Positions 1 to 7,851 of a stretch of DNA of 31,970 nucleotides are shown piece by piece. Under the pieces are notes generated by a model. The model was not told where the DNA came from. It made no database searches and saw only the letters and a program-made list of their open reading frames with translations. Source of the DNA: CAZASK01 sp964487845 (lineage in GTDB: Bacteria > Chlamydiota > Chlamydiia > Chlamydiales > FEN-1388); contig CAZASK010000016.1 in NCBI GenBank assembly GCA_964487845.1, positions 1-31,970 on the forward strand, given 5' to 3'. How positions within the stretch are numbered: the first letter of the stretch is position 1; every line of letters starts with the position of its first letter. The translations under genes were made by a program, and so were the position numbers.

Positions 1-86
1 CCGACAATAAAAGAAGTTTTCAATAATTTTATTGGTTAATAGGAGACTCGCGTTTTTTTAAGAGCTTTTATGATAAAATCAACACA

Positions 87-740
87 TTGATTGAGAATGA
101 AAAAGACACCTCCATCAAAGATCTTGTCAGCGCATACAAAACTCCACTCACTGATATTGCCGAAGGAATCATCGAATTCACGCCTCTTGATACTCCATAC
201 AAAGCTGCAAAATGTGGTATTGAGTTCGCAAAAAAATGCTATAACATATTGATGTCCAAAGGTGAAATTAGTGAAAAAGATATCGAGTTATTACATAAAT
301 CTGCGTCTCTTGTAAAATCACGGGTAAAGGTAGGGACCATATCTGGAAACAAAAAGTCTTCTCAGAGAGATCTTGCGCCAAATCTATCGATTCTTTCAAC
401 AGTAGCGACCAGGGTTGTAAACTCAGGGGGGAATTATATCCTCAAAACCATATCTAACGTATTATCGACCACAAAGAAAACATGGGAAAACGTACAACAA
501 ATAAAAAAAGGCATAGATAATGCGTTTGATGTTCACGAAATAAGACAAACACAAAAGACCGATAAAATTGCGATACAACTGATTAAACAAGAAGGTAGAA
601 AAAAGTTACAGCGGGTTGCAGGAAAAAAGCAGAGGGAAATGGTTAAAAAAATACATGCATCAGCGATACATTCAATAGATAGGCATACGAAACAATCAAC
701 AGAGAATATAAAGAAAAAAATAAGGAAGCGTACTAAATAG
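87..740 (+). CDS. Hypothetical basic protein, 5' end uncertain (possibly frameshifted or truncated)
   Basis: I do not recognise a family. From the TTG at 87 the product is 217 residues, mostly helical in character, with no signal peptide. The last 70 residues are very rich in Lys and Arg and end in a basic cluster (KKKIRKRTK). The start is doubtful: no ATG is in frame, no ribosome site precedes the TTG, and the same frame stays open back to position 27 with coding-like sequence. Upstream of that, frame 1 (positions 1-36) also reads as plausible protein before a TAA at 37-39. A frameshift near 30-45, or a start outside the window, is therefore likely. It converges on the gene ending at 788 with a hairpin between them. 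Host-targeted function is conceivable but unproven. Confidence 0.5.
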   Translation: MIENEKDTSIKDLVSAYKTPLTDIAEGIIEFTPLDTPYKAAKCGIEFAKKCYNILMSKGEISEKDIELLHKSASLVKSRVKVGTISGNKKSSQRDLAPNLSILSTVATRVVNSGGNYILKTISNVLSTTKKTWENVQQIKKGIDNAFDVHEIRQTQKTDKIAIQLIKQEGRKKLQRVAGKKQREMVKKIHASAIHSIDRHTKQSTENIKKKIRKRTK

Positions 741-761
741 AGGGAAGTGCGCATTCCCTCT
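739..761. terminator. Hairpin between convergent genes
   Basis: Perfect 8-bp inverted repeat AGAGGGAA (739-746) / TTCCCTCT (754-761) with a 7-nt loop. It overlaps the stop codon of the plus-strand gene and lies 27 bp beyond the end of the minus-strand operon. There is only a short A/T run after it, so it is a plausible shared terminator rather than a textbook one. Confidence 0.55.
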
Positions 762-787
762 GTAAAAATATTGGCTCCCTGAATAGA

Positions 788-1486
788 TTACTGGCACATC
801 TTTGAACGAGCGCTTGAAAGTTGATCGAGCATTTGTCTCAGAGCTTCTAGAGCTTCAGCTTCATCCCTGGTTGCATGTGAGATATCTTGATGTCTTCTTT
901 CAAGAAATGACTTTATTCTAGTCTCTAAAGCCGCAATTTCTGTTCTGTCACCAGCATGTCTTGTTTCATACAGCTGCTTGAGTGTCTCTGTAACGTTAGC
1001 GAAGGACTGGAAAAACTTTGCAGCATCATCGCTGAACTCGTTGAGATCGCCATTAAAACGTCCGATGCTGAAGACATCAAATCCTGCCCAGTTATTAAGA
1101 GCTTCGCAACCTGCCATCGGAACGGGAGGGAATGCAATGGCAAGTACGGAAGTTGCCTCTAAAAGGCATTTTGCGGCTGTCATGAATATGAGTACATTTG
1201 TTCTATAGGTAGCTGCATGTTGAGCAGTTGCAAGCTGCTGAGCGATGTCCAAATGATCAGCATATTTATCATGATGCTCACGTGTGCTTCGTTTTATGAG
1301 TATCATCAGACAAGCGAGTTCACGCCGAATTGCTTCAAATGATTGTGATAGTTCTTCACTGGTAACTTCATCTAGAGAAAGCGGAGGTGAAATCAGTTCT
1401 TCCGTGGAGTCTAGTTCAAAGTTGTCTTCATAGGGTTGTTCGAGCATTTTGTTGACAGGGTAATAAGAACGAGTAATAGTATTCAT
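788..1486 (-). CDS. Candidate T3S minor hydrophobic translocator (YopD/CopD-like)
   Basis: A 232-residue protein without a signal peptide. It has a polar, acidic N-terminus, a helical stretch at about 45-95, one long hydrophobic segment at about 97-126, and a C-terminal coiled-coil-like helix at about 150-228. This is the architecture of YopD/CopD-type minor translocators: one membrane segment plus a C-terminal amphipathic helix. It is the last gene of an operon that also holds a SycD/LcrH-type chaperone and a larger hydrophobic protein. The ATG at 1486 has a strong AAGGAG site 8 bases upstream, and the gap to the previous gene is 18 bp. The assignment rests on architecture and gene order, not on a diagnostic motif. 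Expected role (inference): insertion into the host membrane as part of the translocation pore. Confidence 0.6.
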   Translation of the reverse strand: MNTITRSYYPVNKMLEQPYEDNFELDSTEELISPPLSLDEVTSEELSQSFEAIRRELACLMILIKRSTREHHDKYADHLDIAQQLATAQHAATYRTNVLIFMTAAKCLLEATSVLAIAFPPVPMAGCEALNNWAGFDVFSIGRFNGDLNEFSDDAAKFFQSFANVTETLKQLYETRHAGDRTEIAALETRIKSFLERRHQDISHATRDEAEALEALRQMLDQLSSARSKMCQ

Positions 1487-1504
1487 AAAATTCTCCTTAT
1501 ATGA

Positions 1505-2416
1505 TTATGCTCTTCGTAAAATAGTTCGTGCAGCAGCATGTTTTTGTTCTTCTATAGCACGAAGATTGCTGTATAAATCGTAGATGCTTTGTGTAGTGTG
1601 TTCTAAATCTGTGATAAAGCGCGATTGATGTGACTCAGATCTTTTGCATGCGCTTTCACACTCGACAAGAGCTGCCTCTAGATGACTGAGTTTATATTCG
1701 ATCGCCCCTTTGAAGCCAATCACAGCAGAATTGGCGACTTTTAAGGCAACACTGACAGCTCTTGGTCCCGTGAGTCCAAAACTCAAACCGAGCGAGGCTA
1801 CAGAGGTGAACATCTGAATTCTACTGAGCCAGATTTTTTGAGCTTCTCGGTCTTGCGGGGCAATCCAACTTGCCACCTGTTTTTTCATTACATCATCTAA
1901 AAGAGAATCGAGTGTAAAGAGGGCTCCACAGATAAGAGCTCCCACAGCCAAAGGAGTACAGCCCGTGATAATAGTTGCGATGCCGGCTATTGTAAATCCG
2001 ACAGTGCTTACGGCTTTTTCAACTTTTTGAGCTCCTTGCATATGAAGGGTCGCTTCTTGTACTGTCTTATATTGTTGTGTTTTTTCAGATTCATGGTGCT
2101 TGCCCCACATTTGCTCAATAAGAAAATAGCGCTTATTGGTCATTATGTTTTTTTCTTGATTCTCGATAAGAGACATATGCATAAGATGCACGATATGTTC
2201 GATGCTCTCTTGTGCTTGATCTATCTTGCTAGTAGGTGGATCTAAGCGAGGTAGAAGAGAGCGTGTAGTTACAGTATCTGAGCTTGTCTCTATAGAATCT
2301 TGCGAAAGTGGTCTGGGAGCTTTTTCTATTTCATTTTTAAGCGATAGAGGTTCGTGAGCTACCACTTCAGGCCAATAGAGTGGTTCATACTTATTGAAAG
2401 TTGATTCTATTCTCAT
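1505..2416 (-). CDS. Candidate T3S major hydrophobic translocator (YopB/CopB-like)
   Basis: A 303-residue protein with a hydrophilic N-terminal third and a coiled-coil-like stretch around 65-135. A strongly hydrophobic, Gly/Ala-rich segment follows at about 138-170, then a second hydrophobic stretch at about 201-217, then a helical C-terminus. Two membrane segments in the middle of a coiled-coil protein without a signal peptide is the YopB/IpaB/CopB pattern. It follows the SycD/LcrH-like chaperone gene by 12 bp and precedes the YopD-like gene by 18 bp. The ribosome site is weak, which may mean coupling to upstream translation. Chlamydiae are known to carry two copB/copD loci with LcrH chaperones; this would be the equivalent of one of them (inference). 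Sequence similarity to named CopB proteins was not tested. Confidence 0.62.
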   Translation of the reverse strand: MRIESTFNKYEPLYWPEVVAHEPLSLKNEIEKAPRPLSQDSIETSSDTVTTRSLLPRLDPPTSKIDQAQESIEHIVHLMHMSLIENQEKNIMTNKRYFLIEQMWGKHHESEKTQQYKTVQEATLHMQGAQKVEKAVSTVGFTIAGIATIITGCTPLAVGALICGALFTLDSLLDDVMKKQVASWIAPQDREAQKIWLSRIQMFTSVASLGLSFGLTGPRAVSVALKVANSAVIGFKGAIEYKLSHLEAALVECESACKRSESHQSRFITDLEHTTQSIYDLYSNLRAIEEQKHAAARTILRRA

Positions 2417-2428
2417 CTGAATTATCCA

Positions 2429-2803
2429 TTATGTAATCGTCTGTAATCGTTTTATATCATGTACGAATTCATGTCGCTCTTTATTCGGAAATACATCTTG
2501 TATGTATTTCAGGAGCTGTTTCATCTCAAGGTTCCGCCCTAACTTATTCAAACACTCTGCTCTATAAATGTATGGTCTAATATCTGTGCTGTTTTTTGCA
2601 ATAGCAACTGTGAAAATCGACTCAGCTTCTTCATGTCTCGAAAGAAGCATAAGAGAGCTACCCAACCCTAACCAATTGCGAACATCGTTCGGTTGTAAAA
2701 GAGTAAGGTAGCGAAAAATTGCTGAGGCTTTTTCATATAGGCCATTTTGATAACAGCAATAGGCATGTTCATATAAGAGGTCGCTAGCCGCCTGCGATGC
2801 CAT
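2429..2803 (-). CDS. SycD/LcrH-family T3S translocator chaperone
   Basis: A 124-residue all-helical protein built of about three tetratricopeptide repeats (residues ~8-104). Typical positions are visible: YEHAYCCYQNGLYEKA, LQPNDVRNWLGLGSS and RPYIYRAECLNKLGR. The size and the spacing of the second repeat (P-x-D-x-R-x-W-x-G-L-G) match class II T3S chaperones, which hold the two hydrophobic translocators soluble in the cytosol before export. The ATG at 2803 lies inside the 3' end of the upstream gene (20-bp overlap) with an AAGG site before it. The two genes downstream are hydrophobic proteins fitting its expected clients, which supports the call. It is shorter than some family members at the C-terminus but complete. 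Confidence 0.82.
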   Translation of the reverse strand: MASQAASDLLYEHAYCCYQNGLYEKASAIFRYLTLLQPNDVRNWLGLGSSLMLLSRHEEAESIFTVAIAKNSTDIRPYIYRAECLNKLGRNLEMKQLLKYIQDVFPNKERHEFVHDIKRLQTIT

Positions 2804-3422
2804 GAATTGCCTTTTTCACAGCACTATCTGTTTTATCAGCAATGCTTTTTGCTAATTCGTAGAAGGTGGTGCGCATATCCATATTCTCTTTTATTTCTTG
2901 CTGCTTGAGTTTCGAATCTGTTTCAAGAGATTTGTACTTTGTATCCAAACCACGCATGAGTGATTCGAGTTGCGTCTTATTCAACACAGTTGCTTCGGGG
3001 ACGTCGACCTCTAGCTGCTTTACCTGTTCAATCAAGTCTTTGATTTCATTGTTTTCAGTGTAGTCAAGGCTCCCATCTTCATATGAGGGGAGAAGTTTAT
3101 CTCGCAGCTGTGAGATGGTGTTGATTTTATTCATGATCACTTTTAAGTCTGCATGAGTCTGTCTTACTTTTTCTTCGATAGTAGCAATTCCCTCCAGACG
3201 TAAAAGTGCGAGGAGATGTTCCAAAGAATGATCGACGCTCTCTTTTTCAATCAACTGAATTGGTTCGTTATTGTTTTCTTCAACAAGCGGCTGATTATTG
3301 TTGTTTTCCTCTTGAATTTCAGGCAAAAGCGGTTGATTTTCAGTAGTGTTTTGTGCAGGTTGAAAGAATTGTTGAATATTATTCCATGTGTTTTGGATCC
3401 CATCCACAAATGAAGATATCAT
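2784..3422 (-). CDS. Coiled-coil protein in the lcrV position of the translocator operon
   Basis: No family recognised. From the ATG at 3422 the product is 212 residues; a TTG six bases upstream is also possible, since the GAGGAG site lies 4 bases from the TTG and 10 from the ATG. The N-terminus is polar and Ser/Asn/Gln-rich (residues ~1-65, with two NNN runs), resembling an unstructured secretion signal. The remainder is predicted helical with heptad-like spacing at ~68-120 and ~155-212. There is no membrane segment and no Cys. It is the first gene of the operon and overlaps the chaperone gene by 20 bp. In Yersinia the gene in this position is lcrV, the hydrophilic needle-tip translocator. 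Tip or hydrophilic translocator is an inference from position; a secreted effector or a co-chaperone are alternatives. Confidence 0.5.
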   Translation of the reverse strand: MISSFVDGIQNTWNNIQQFFQPAQNTTENQPLLPEIQEENNNNQPLVEENNNEPIQLIEKESVDHSLEHLLALLRLEGIATIEEKVRQTHADLKVIMNKINTISQLRDKLLPSYEDGSLDYTENNEIKDLIEQVKQLEVDVPEATVLNKTQLESLMRGLDTKYKSLETDSKLKQQEIKENMDMRTTFYELAKSIADKTDSAVKKAIHGIAGG

Positions 3423-3444
3423 ATACAATTTACTCCTCTCATGT

Positions 3445-3471
3445 ATTATAAATTACAGATAGGGTATACAA
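3445..3471 (-). promoter_or_regulatory. Candidate sigma-70-type promoter of the translocator operon
   Basis: Read on the minus strand: TTGTAT (3471-3466), a 15-base spacer, then a perfect TATAAT (3450-3445), about 22 bases upstream of the ATG at 3422. The -10 matches consensus exactly; the spacer is short and the -35 weak. It lies in the divergent gap before ruvB. Confidence 0.35.
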
Positions 3472-3567
3472 TGTGTGAAGTTTATTTGTCTACTTCAATT
3501 GTCTTTTCGAGATTGCAACGAACAGACGTTTTTAGTATGGTAGCGGCCACAACTGGTAGTATATGTC

Positions 3568-4569
3568 ATGACAAGTCCATTTATCGAATCTACGTTTTGT
3601 AAAGAAGATACAGAGTATGAAGTTCCTCTTCGTCCCCAGACGCTCTTTGATTTTATGGGACAGCAGCATGTTCGAGAGCAGCTTGAGGTAATCATAGGTG
3701 CTGCCAAGCTGAGGAAAGAGCCGCTAGGCCATTGTCTTTTTTCAGGACCTCCTGGTCTCGGCAAGACAACGCTTTCTCACATCATTGCGAACGCAATGGG
3801 CACGAATATTGTAGTGACATCTGGTCCTGTGATTGAAAAAGCAGGCGACCTTGCTGGTATTTTAGCGAATCTAAAACCAGGCGATGTGCTTTTTATAGAT
3901 GAAATTCACCGTTTAAATCGCACTGTAGAAGAGTATCTCTACCCAGCGATGGAAGACTTTCAGCTTGATCTTGTTATTGACTCCGGTGCAAATGCTAGAA
4001 GTGTTAAAGTAAAGCTCAATCCATTTACACTCGTAGGTGCGACGACAAGGCTTGGATTGCTGTCGTCTCCTTTGCGGTCTCGCTTTACTTTTACCTGTAG
4101 ACTTGACTACTATGCACCTTCAGTCATTACAGAAATTCTTGAAAGATCCAGTAAGATACTGAATATAGAGGCGCAAAAAGAGAGCCTACAAGAAATTGCC
4201 AACAGAAGCCGAGGTACACCTCGAGTGGCCAACAATCTCTTAAGATGGGTAAGAGATTATGCCCAAATGAGAGCAGGCAATCTATTTTCAAAAGAGTCGG
4301 CGAAAAAGGCACTTCAGTTGATTTCTATCGATGAAAGGGGATTAGACGAAATGGATATGCGTCTTCTCAAGGTCCTTGTGGAACATTATAATGGCGAGCC
4401 GGTAGGTGTGCAAACGTTAGCGATGGCAGTCGGTGAAGAGACACATACAATTGAAGAAGTGCATGAGCCGTTTCTCATCATGCAAGGGTTGATTAAGAAA
4501 ACCCCAAGAGGAAGGCAGGCGACAGAAGCCGCATTTCGTCACTTGGGAAAACAGAAAAAGGATGAATGA
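3568..4569 (+). CDS. ruvB: Holliday junction branch-migration ATPase RuvB
   Basis: RuvB forms the hexameric motor that drives branch migration of Holliday junctions with RuvA before RuvC cleavage. The 333-residue length is normal. Visible motifs are Walker A GPPGLGKT (60-67), Walker B DEIH (111-114), sensor-1 GATTR (157-161) and the arginine-finger segment LRSRF (169-173). The C-terminal winged-helix domain (residues ~260-325) ends in a TPRGR stretch typical of the family. The ATG at 3568 has only a weak ribosome site; an upstream ATG at 3563 is out of frame and stops at once. The stop codon overlaps the start of the SpoIID-family gene (ATGA), so the two are translationally coupled. Confidence 0.97.
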   Translation: MTSPFIESTFCKEDTEYEVPLRPQTLFDFMGQQHVREQLEVIIGAAKLRKEPLGHCLFSGPPGLGKTTLSHIIANAMGTNIVVTSGPVIEKAGDLAGILANLKPGDVLFIDEIHRLNRTVEEYLYPAMEDFQLDLVIDSGANARSVKVKLNPFTLVGATTRLGLLSSPLRSRFTFTCRLDYYAPSVITEILERSSKILNIEAQKESLQEIANRSRGTPRVANNLLRWVRDYAQMRAGNLFSKESAKKALQLISIDERGLDEMDMRLLKVLVEHYNGEPVGVQTLAMAVGEETHTIEEVHEPFLIMQGLIKKTPRGRQATEAAFRHLGKQKKDE

Positions 4570-5396
4570 GGATGAAATTTTTTCAATATATCATACTGCT
4601 TGGTGTCTGCGCTATGCCAACAGCGGCAACGTATGCTGTAGATGCACAACCTATTACACAGACCGCAAGCGTGAAGAATATGCTCTCTGGCAAGACAATA
4701 AAAGTATTGCTCGCAAAAGATTTAGAAGGTGCACAAGTAGAAGTAAAAGGGGGGTATTATGTATATGATCCTCTTACTGGCAAAGAGCTTGAACATTCCT
4801 TGATGTCATCATCGTTTTATATGTTTCCTATAACTGAAGGTATTAAATGGGGAGCTGAATTTCCAGGCGTGTATCAGCTGCTGATTGTGCCGAAAAAAGG
4901 AACAATTCTGGTTTCGGGCATTGAGTATCGCGGTATGGTCTATGCGTATCAAATTGATGGCGCCTTAGCTTTTGTGAACGAAGTTTCAATAGATGACTAT
5001 GCAGACACTCAGCTTTCCACAAAGGTTCCTGCAGCAGTTGCGAATGAAGAAGTGCTTGCAGCACTGAGCATTGCAGCTCAAACAGACGCCTTATACAAAA
5101 GTAGCTTTGCACAGACTGCTTTTTTTGATGTCAGAGCTCCTCTCGTACACTATGCAGGTCATGGCTTGTCGAGAAGTGATCTTGCGTTTCAAGAAGTCAT
5201 GAAAAACACAAAACAAATCGTGCTTACCAATGGAAAACAGCATGAAAAAGTAGTTGGATTTGCTATCGATTGGTTTGACGGAACAGAATGCAGCGCTCCT
5301 CTTGAGAAAATGCATCAACTTGCGCAAGAGGGTCATGATGCAAAATCTATTCTGCAGGAGCTCTTTCCAAACGCAACGCTTGTTCTTGCTCGATAA
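4566..5396 (+). CDS. SpoIID-family exported protein, catalytic Glu apparently replaced
   Basis: A 276-residue protein starting with a signal peptide (MRMKFFQ followed by a hydrophobic stretch, probable cleavage after about residue 24). The SpoIID core is visible at about 115-235: YRGMVYAYQ, a VSIDDYAD segment (140-147), then ALSIAAQTDAL (166-176), and a later FxxVMKNTKQIVLTNGK stretch. SpoIID proteins are lytic transglycosylases acting on denuded peptidoglycan; chlamydial members have been linked to septal peptidoglycan. Aligned by eye to Bacillus SpoIID, the EMP motif that holds the essential Glu reads KVP here (K153). The usual AARTYA motif is also degenerate (AAQTDA). It may bind glycan without cleaving it. 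It overlaps ruvB by 4 bases and converges on the HEAT-repeat gene with a 5-bp gap. Confidence 0.72.
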   Translation: MRMKFFQYIILLGVCAMPTAATYAVDAQPITQTASVKNMLSGKTIKVLLAKDLEGAQVEVKGGYYVYDPLTGKELEHSLMSSSFYMFPITEGIKWGAEFPGVYQLLIVPKKGTILVSGIEYRGMVYAYQIDGALAFVNEVSIDDYADTQLSTKVPAAVANEEVLAALSIAAQTDALYKSSFAQTAFFDVRAPLVHYAGHGLSRSDLAFQEVMKNTKQIVLTNGKQHEKVVGFAIDWFDGTECSAPLEKMHQLAQEGHDAKSILQELFPNATLVLAR

Positions 5397-5401
5397 GGTC
5401 T

Positions 5402-7114
5402 CTAGCGACTACAAAATGACAGCAGGGCTGCTAAAAGAGCCCTGTTCTGTGGATTTCCTAATTGAATTACCCGCAAAAGCTGTTTTATGGCGTCCCTGTC
5501 TTGAGTGCGTGCCAGTGCCTCTAAGCTTTCTATAAAGAGAAGAGAGCGTTCTTCAAGGGTAAGTGTATGAGGAGCAGCTTGAACATTCACATCCCAAGGT
5601 ACTGGGGGTCTGAGACGCAGAAGTTCGTTGATATCTTGTTGCTTGATATACTCATGAATAGGCGCTCGATAGCACTCTTCTTTAGTAAGCCTCAATAACC
5701 CTAAAGTGCAGTAGGTTCGAATAAAAGGAGAGCCTATTTTTTCGCGTCCTACTTGTAATAAAGTGAGAGCCTCTTCAGAGCCAAGTAGCTCGAGTAAGGA
5801 GACTACAACCGGGACAAGATCGTTTTGATCAGTATCGAAAATGTGATAAGCCAGATCAAGAAAGAGGTCTGGTTGTTTGTCAGCAATGTATGTTAGAAGC
5901 ATCTCTTTGCCTCTTCTTCTCGCTTCATGCTCAAAGTGCGCCTCTTGTCCAGAAGAGCGATGGCTCGAAGAAATATGAAGATGTTCGAGTGTTTTTCCCG
6001 GCGAGTAGCGTGTTTCAATGCCAATATCGGGATGAGAAGGTGTAAAAAGATGAGTAAAGTAAATAGACGCTTCGCTAGGATCGCGCGCGAGGAGTGCCAT
6101 AGAGGCGTTCACAGCTACATCAGGAATCTCTGAGCGTGCTTTTACTACAAGCAGCGCGGTCTTTGTTGTGCCAAGCTGTGAGAGCAGATGAAGTGCAAAT
6201 AGATTGTTACACAAAGCTTTATTCTCAATAAGCGAAAGGGCATCGTGAATCCCGAGCCGATATAATGAATGGGCAGCAGCGAGGGAGACCTCTTCATGAG
6301 TGGAGCTACATAGTTGCTCAAGTAATTCTCTACTCGCAAGATTCTTGCTTTGCCCTAAAGCAAAGGCATAGGCTTCTTGAATACGTGGATCTGGGTCATC
6401 AATTTTAGATAACGTAGTATATGGATCATTGTGTGCTGCGAGAGCGAGGATGGCGGCTTGCCTGATAGTGACATCTTCGTTGTTGAGAAGTCTTTTTAAG
6501 AAGGATTGCGCATGAGGAGAATGATCATATTCCAAAAAAGAGACGACAAGAGATTTTGCCTCTGGTTCTATTTTCCAATAGAGAGATTCGAGCTGTTCAA
6601 AAGCTCCTGGAGGTTGAAGCCTTGCTACCTCATAGGCCGCCTCTAATCGGATCATCGTATAATCTGAGCGTAGCCCCTCGAGCAGAAGAGTGTGTGCTGA
6701 ACTTGTTTGAAATGAGGACAAAACACGTATCGAAGCGAGTTGGAGGAGTGGATTGCGAGACAAGAGAAGTGGTTCTATGAGCGGCAATAGGGCCTCATCG
6801 TGAGATATCGCTATGGCATAGAGTCCTAAAAGAATCTCTTCATCATCTCTACTTTTTATTGCTTGTGTGATGATGGATCGCGCCATTTCATGGATGAGAT
6901 CAGAAGGTAAGAGACAAAATTCATTATCGAGTAGAAGGGTGTCGATTGCTTCCGAAATATTTCCTCTACAGATGGAATAAGAGAGTTGTTCATATTTGGT
7001 GTCGTGAAGTGGAGAAGTTGTATACGTATCTGGATCTATTCCTGATTTATAAATGCCTCCAGAAGTGCATGAAAGGAAAACGGTAAAAAAGCAGCATACA
7101 AATGATCTTTTCAT
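5402..7114 (-). CDS. HEAT-repeat exported (probable lipo-) protein of the menaquinone cluster
   Basis: A 570-residue protein beginning MKRSF, then a short hydrophobic stretch and Cys-16 (FLSC), a plausible but not canonical lipobox. Most of the rest is alpha-helical repeats of about 30 residues. Recurrent motifs include LLQLASIRVLSSF, TIRQAAILALAAHND, RIQEAYAFALGQS and EVSLAAAHSLYRLG, typical HEAT/PBS-lyase-like repeats. Such repeats form curved protein-binding scaffolds, and no catalytic motif is seen. The start overlaps the stop of menG by 4 bases (ATGA), so it is co-translated with the quinone genes. I recall a hypothetical gene next to the same cluster in Chlamydia. The actual function is unknown; a periplasmic scaffold is the conservative reading. 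Confidence 0.75.
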   Translation of the reverse strand: MKRSFVCCFFTVFLSCTSGGIYKSGIDPDTYTTSPLHDTKYEQLSYSICRGNISEAIDTLLLDNEFCLLPSDLIHEMARSIITQAIKSRDDEEILLGLYAIAISHDEALLPLIEPLLLSRNPLLQLASIRVLSSFQTSSAHTLLLEGLRSDYTMIRLEAAYEVARLQPPGAFEQLESLYWKIEPEAKSLVVSFLEYDHSPHAQSFLKRLLNNEDVTIRQAAILALAAHNDPYTTLSKIDDPDPRIQEAYAFALGQSKNLASRELLEQLCSSTHEEVSLAAAHSLYRLGIHDALSLIENKALCNNLFALHLLSQLGTTKTALLVVKARSEIPDVAVNASMALLARDPSEASIYFTHLFTPSHPDIGIETRYSPGKTLEHLHISSSHRSSGQEAHFEHEARRRGKEMLLTYIADKQPDLFLDLAYHIFDTDQNDLVPVVVSLLELLGSEEALTLLQVGREKIGSPFIRTYCTLGLLRLTKEECYRAPIHEYIKQQDINELLRLRPPVPWDVNVQAAPHTLTLEERSLLFIESLEALARTQDRDAIKQLLRVIQLGNPQNRALLAALLSFCSR

Positions 7115-7851
7115 GAGCGCGATTTCTCAAATAAAAAAAGTGTAGCTATACCGCCCATCAATGGATTTACAACAGGGTTTCGAAAGCCAGATTGGAGAGC
7201 GATACCTACAAGTTCGTTGGGAGCAAGAAATGAGTGAATAGTTTTTTTTAGATATGAGTAGGCTTGTTTATCTTGGGTGATGACAGCGCCAATGCAGGGG
7301 ACTGCAACATGTAAAAAAAGCGAATGGAGCCAAGAAAGGAATCTGTTTCGAGGACGTGTGAGCTCTAAAATAGCAACCGTCCTTCCCGGCTTTAATATCC
7401 GTCCGCATTCTTGTAGGCATTTTTCAGGCTGTGCAATATTTCGTATTCCATAAGCGATAGTAATAGCATCTACTGATGCGTCATCAAAAGGAACATGCGT
7501 TGCATCTGCCTCATGAAGAAAAAAAAGCTTCTGTATATCTTCTGGAAGAAGTTTTTGTTTTTTGTGTGCAACGGCAAGCATTTCCTTGGAAAAATCAAGA
7601 AGGTGGATTTCTGCAATCGAGTGATGATAGCGAGGAATCTGAAAGGCGATTTCACCAGTTCCAGCACATAAATCTACGACAACTGGATTTTCTACAGTCG
7701 TAAGGCTTTCACAAATAGCACGAGCTAGTCTTTTATTCCATAGAGAGTGTAGATGAAAAGAAAGAAAGCTATTGGTGATATCATATTTTTTAGCAATAGC
7801 ATTAAAAAGAGACCTCACCGACGTTGGATTATTTGTCTTGTAGTTACTCAT
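7111..7851 (-). CDS. menG: Demethylmenaquinone methyltransferase MenG/UbiE
   Basis: This enzyme transfers a methyl group from S-adenosylmethionine to demethylmenaquinone, the last step of menaquinone synthesis. The 246-residue length is normal. The SAM motif I VVDLCAGTGE spans about 58-67, followed by LLDFSKEML (acidic ribose-binding loop), ADATHVPFDD, the family signature ITIAYGIRNI, and RILKPGR. The C-terminal MGGIATLF is characteristic of UbiE/MenG. Since the operon also encodes futalosine-pathway enzymes, menaquinone rather than ubiquinone is the expected substrate. Both ends overlap neighbours by 4 bases (mqnA upstream, HEAT protein downstream), giving tight coupling. Confidence 0.93.
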   Translation of the reverse strand: MSNYKTNNPTSVRSLFNAIAKKYDITNSFLSFHLHSLWNKRLARAICESLTTVENPVVVDLCAGTGEIAFQIPRYHHSIAEIHLLDFSKEMLAVAHKKQKLLPEDIQKLFFLHEADATHVPFDDASVDAITIAYGIRNIAQPEKCLQECGRILKPGRTVAILELTRPRNRFLSWLHSLFLHVAVPCIGAVITQDKQAYSYLKKTIHSFLAPNELVGIALQSGFRNPVVNPLMGGIATLFLFEKSRS

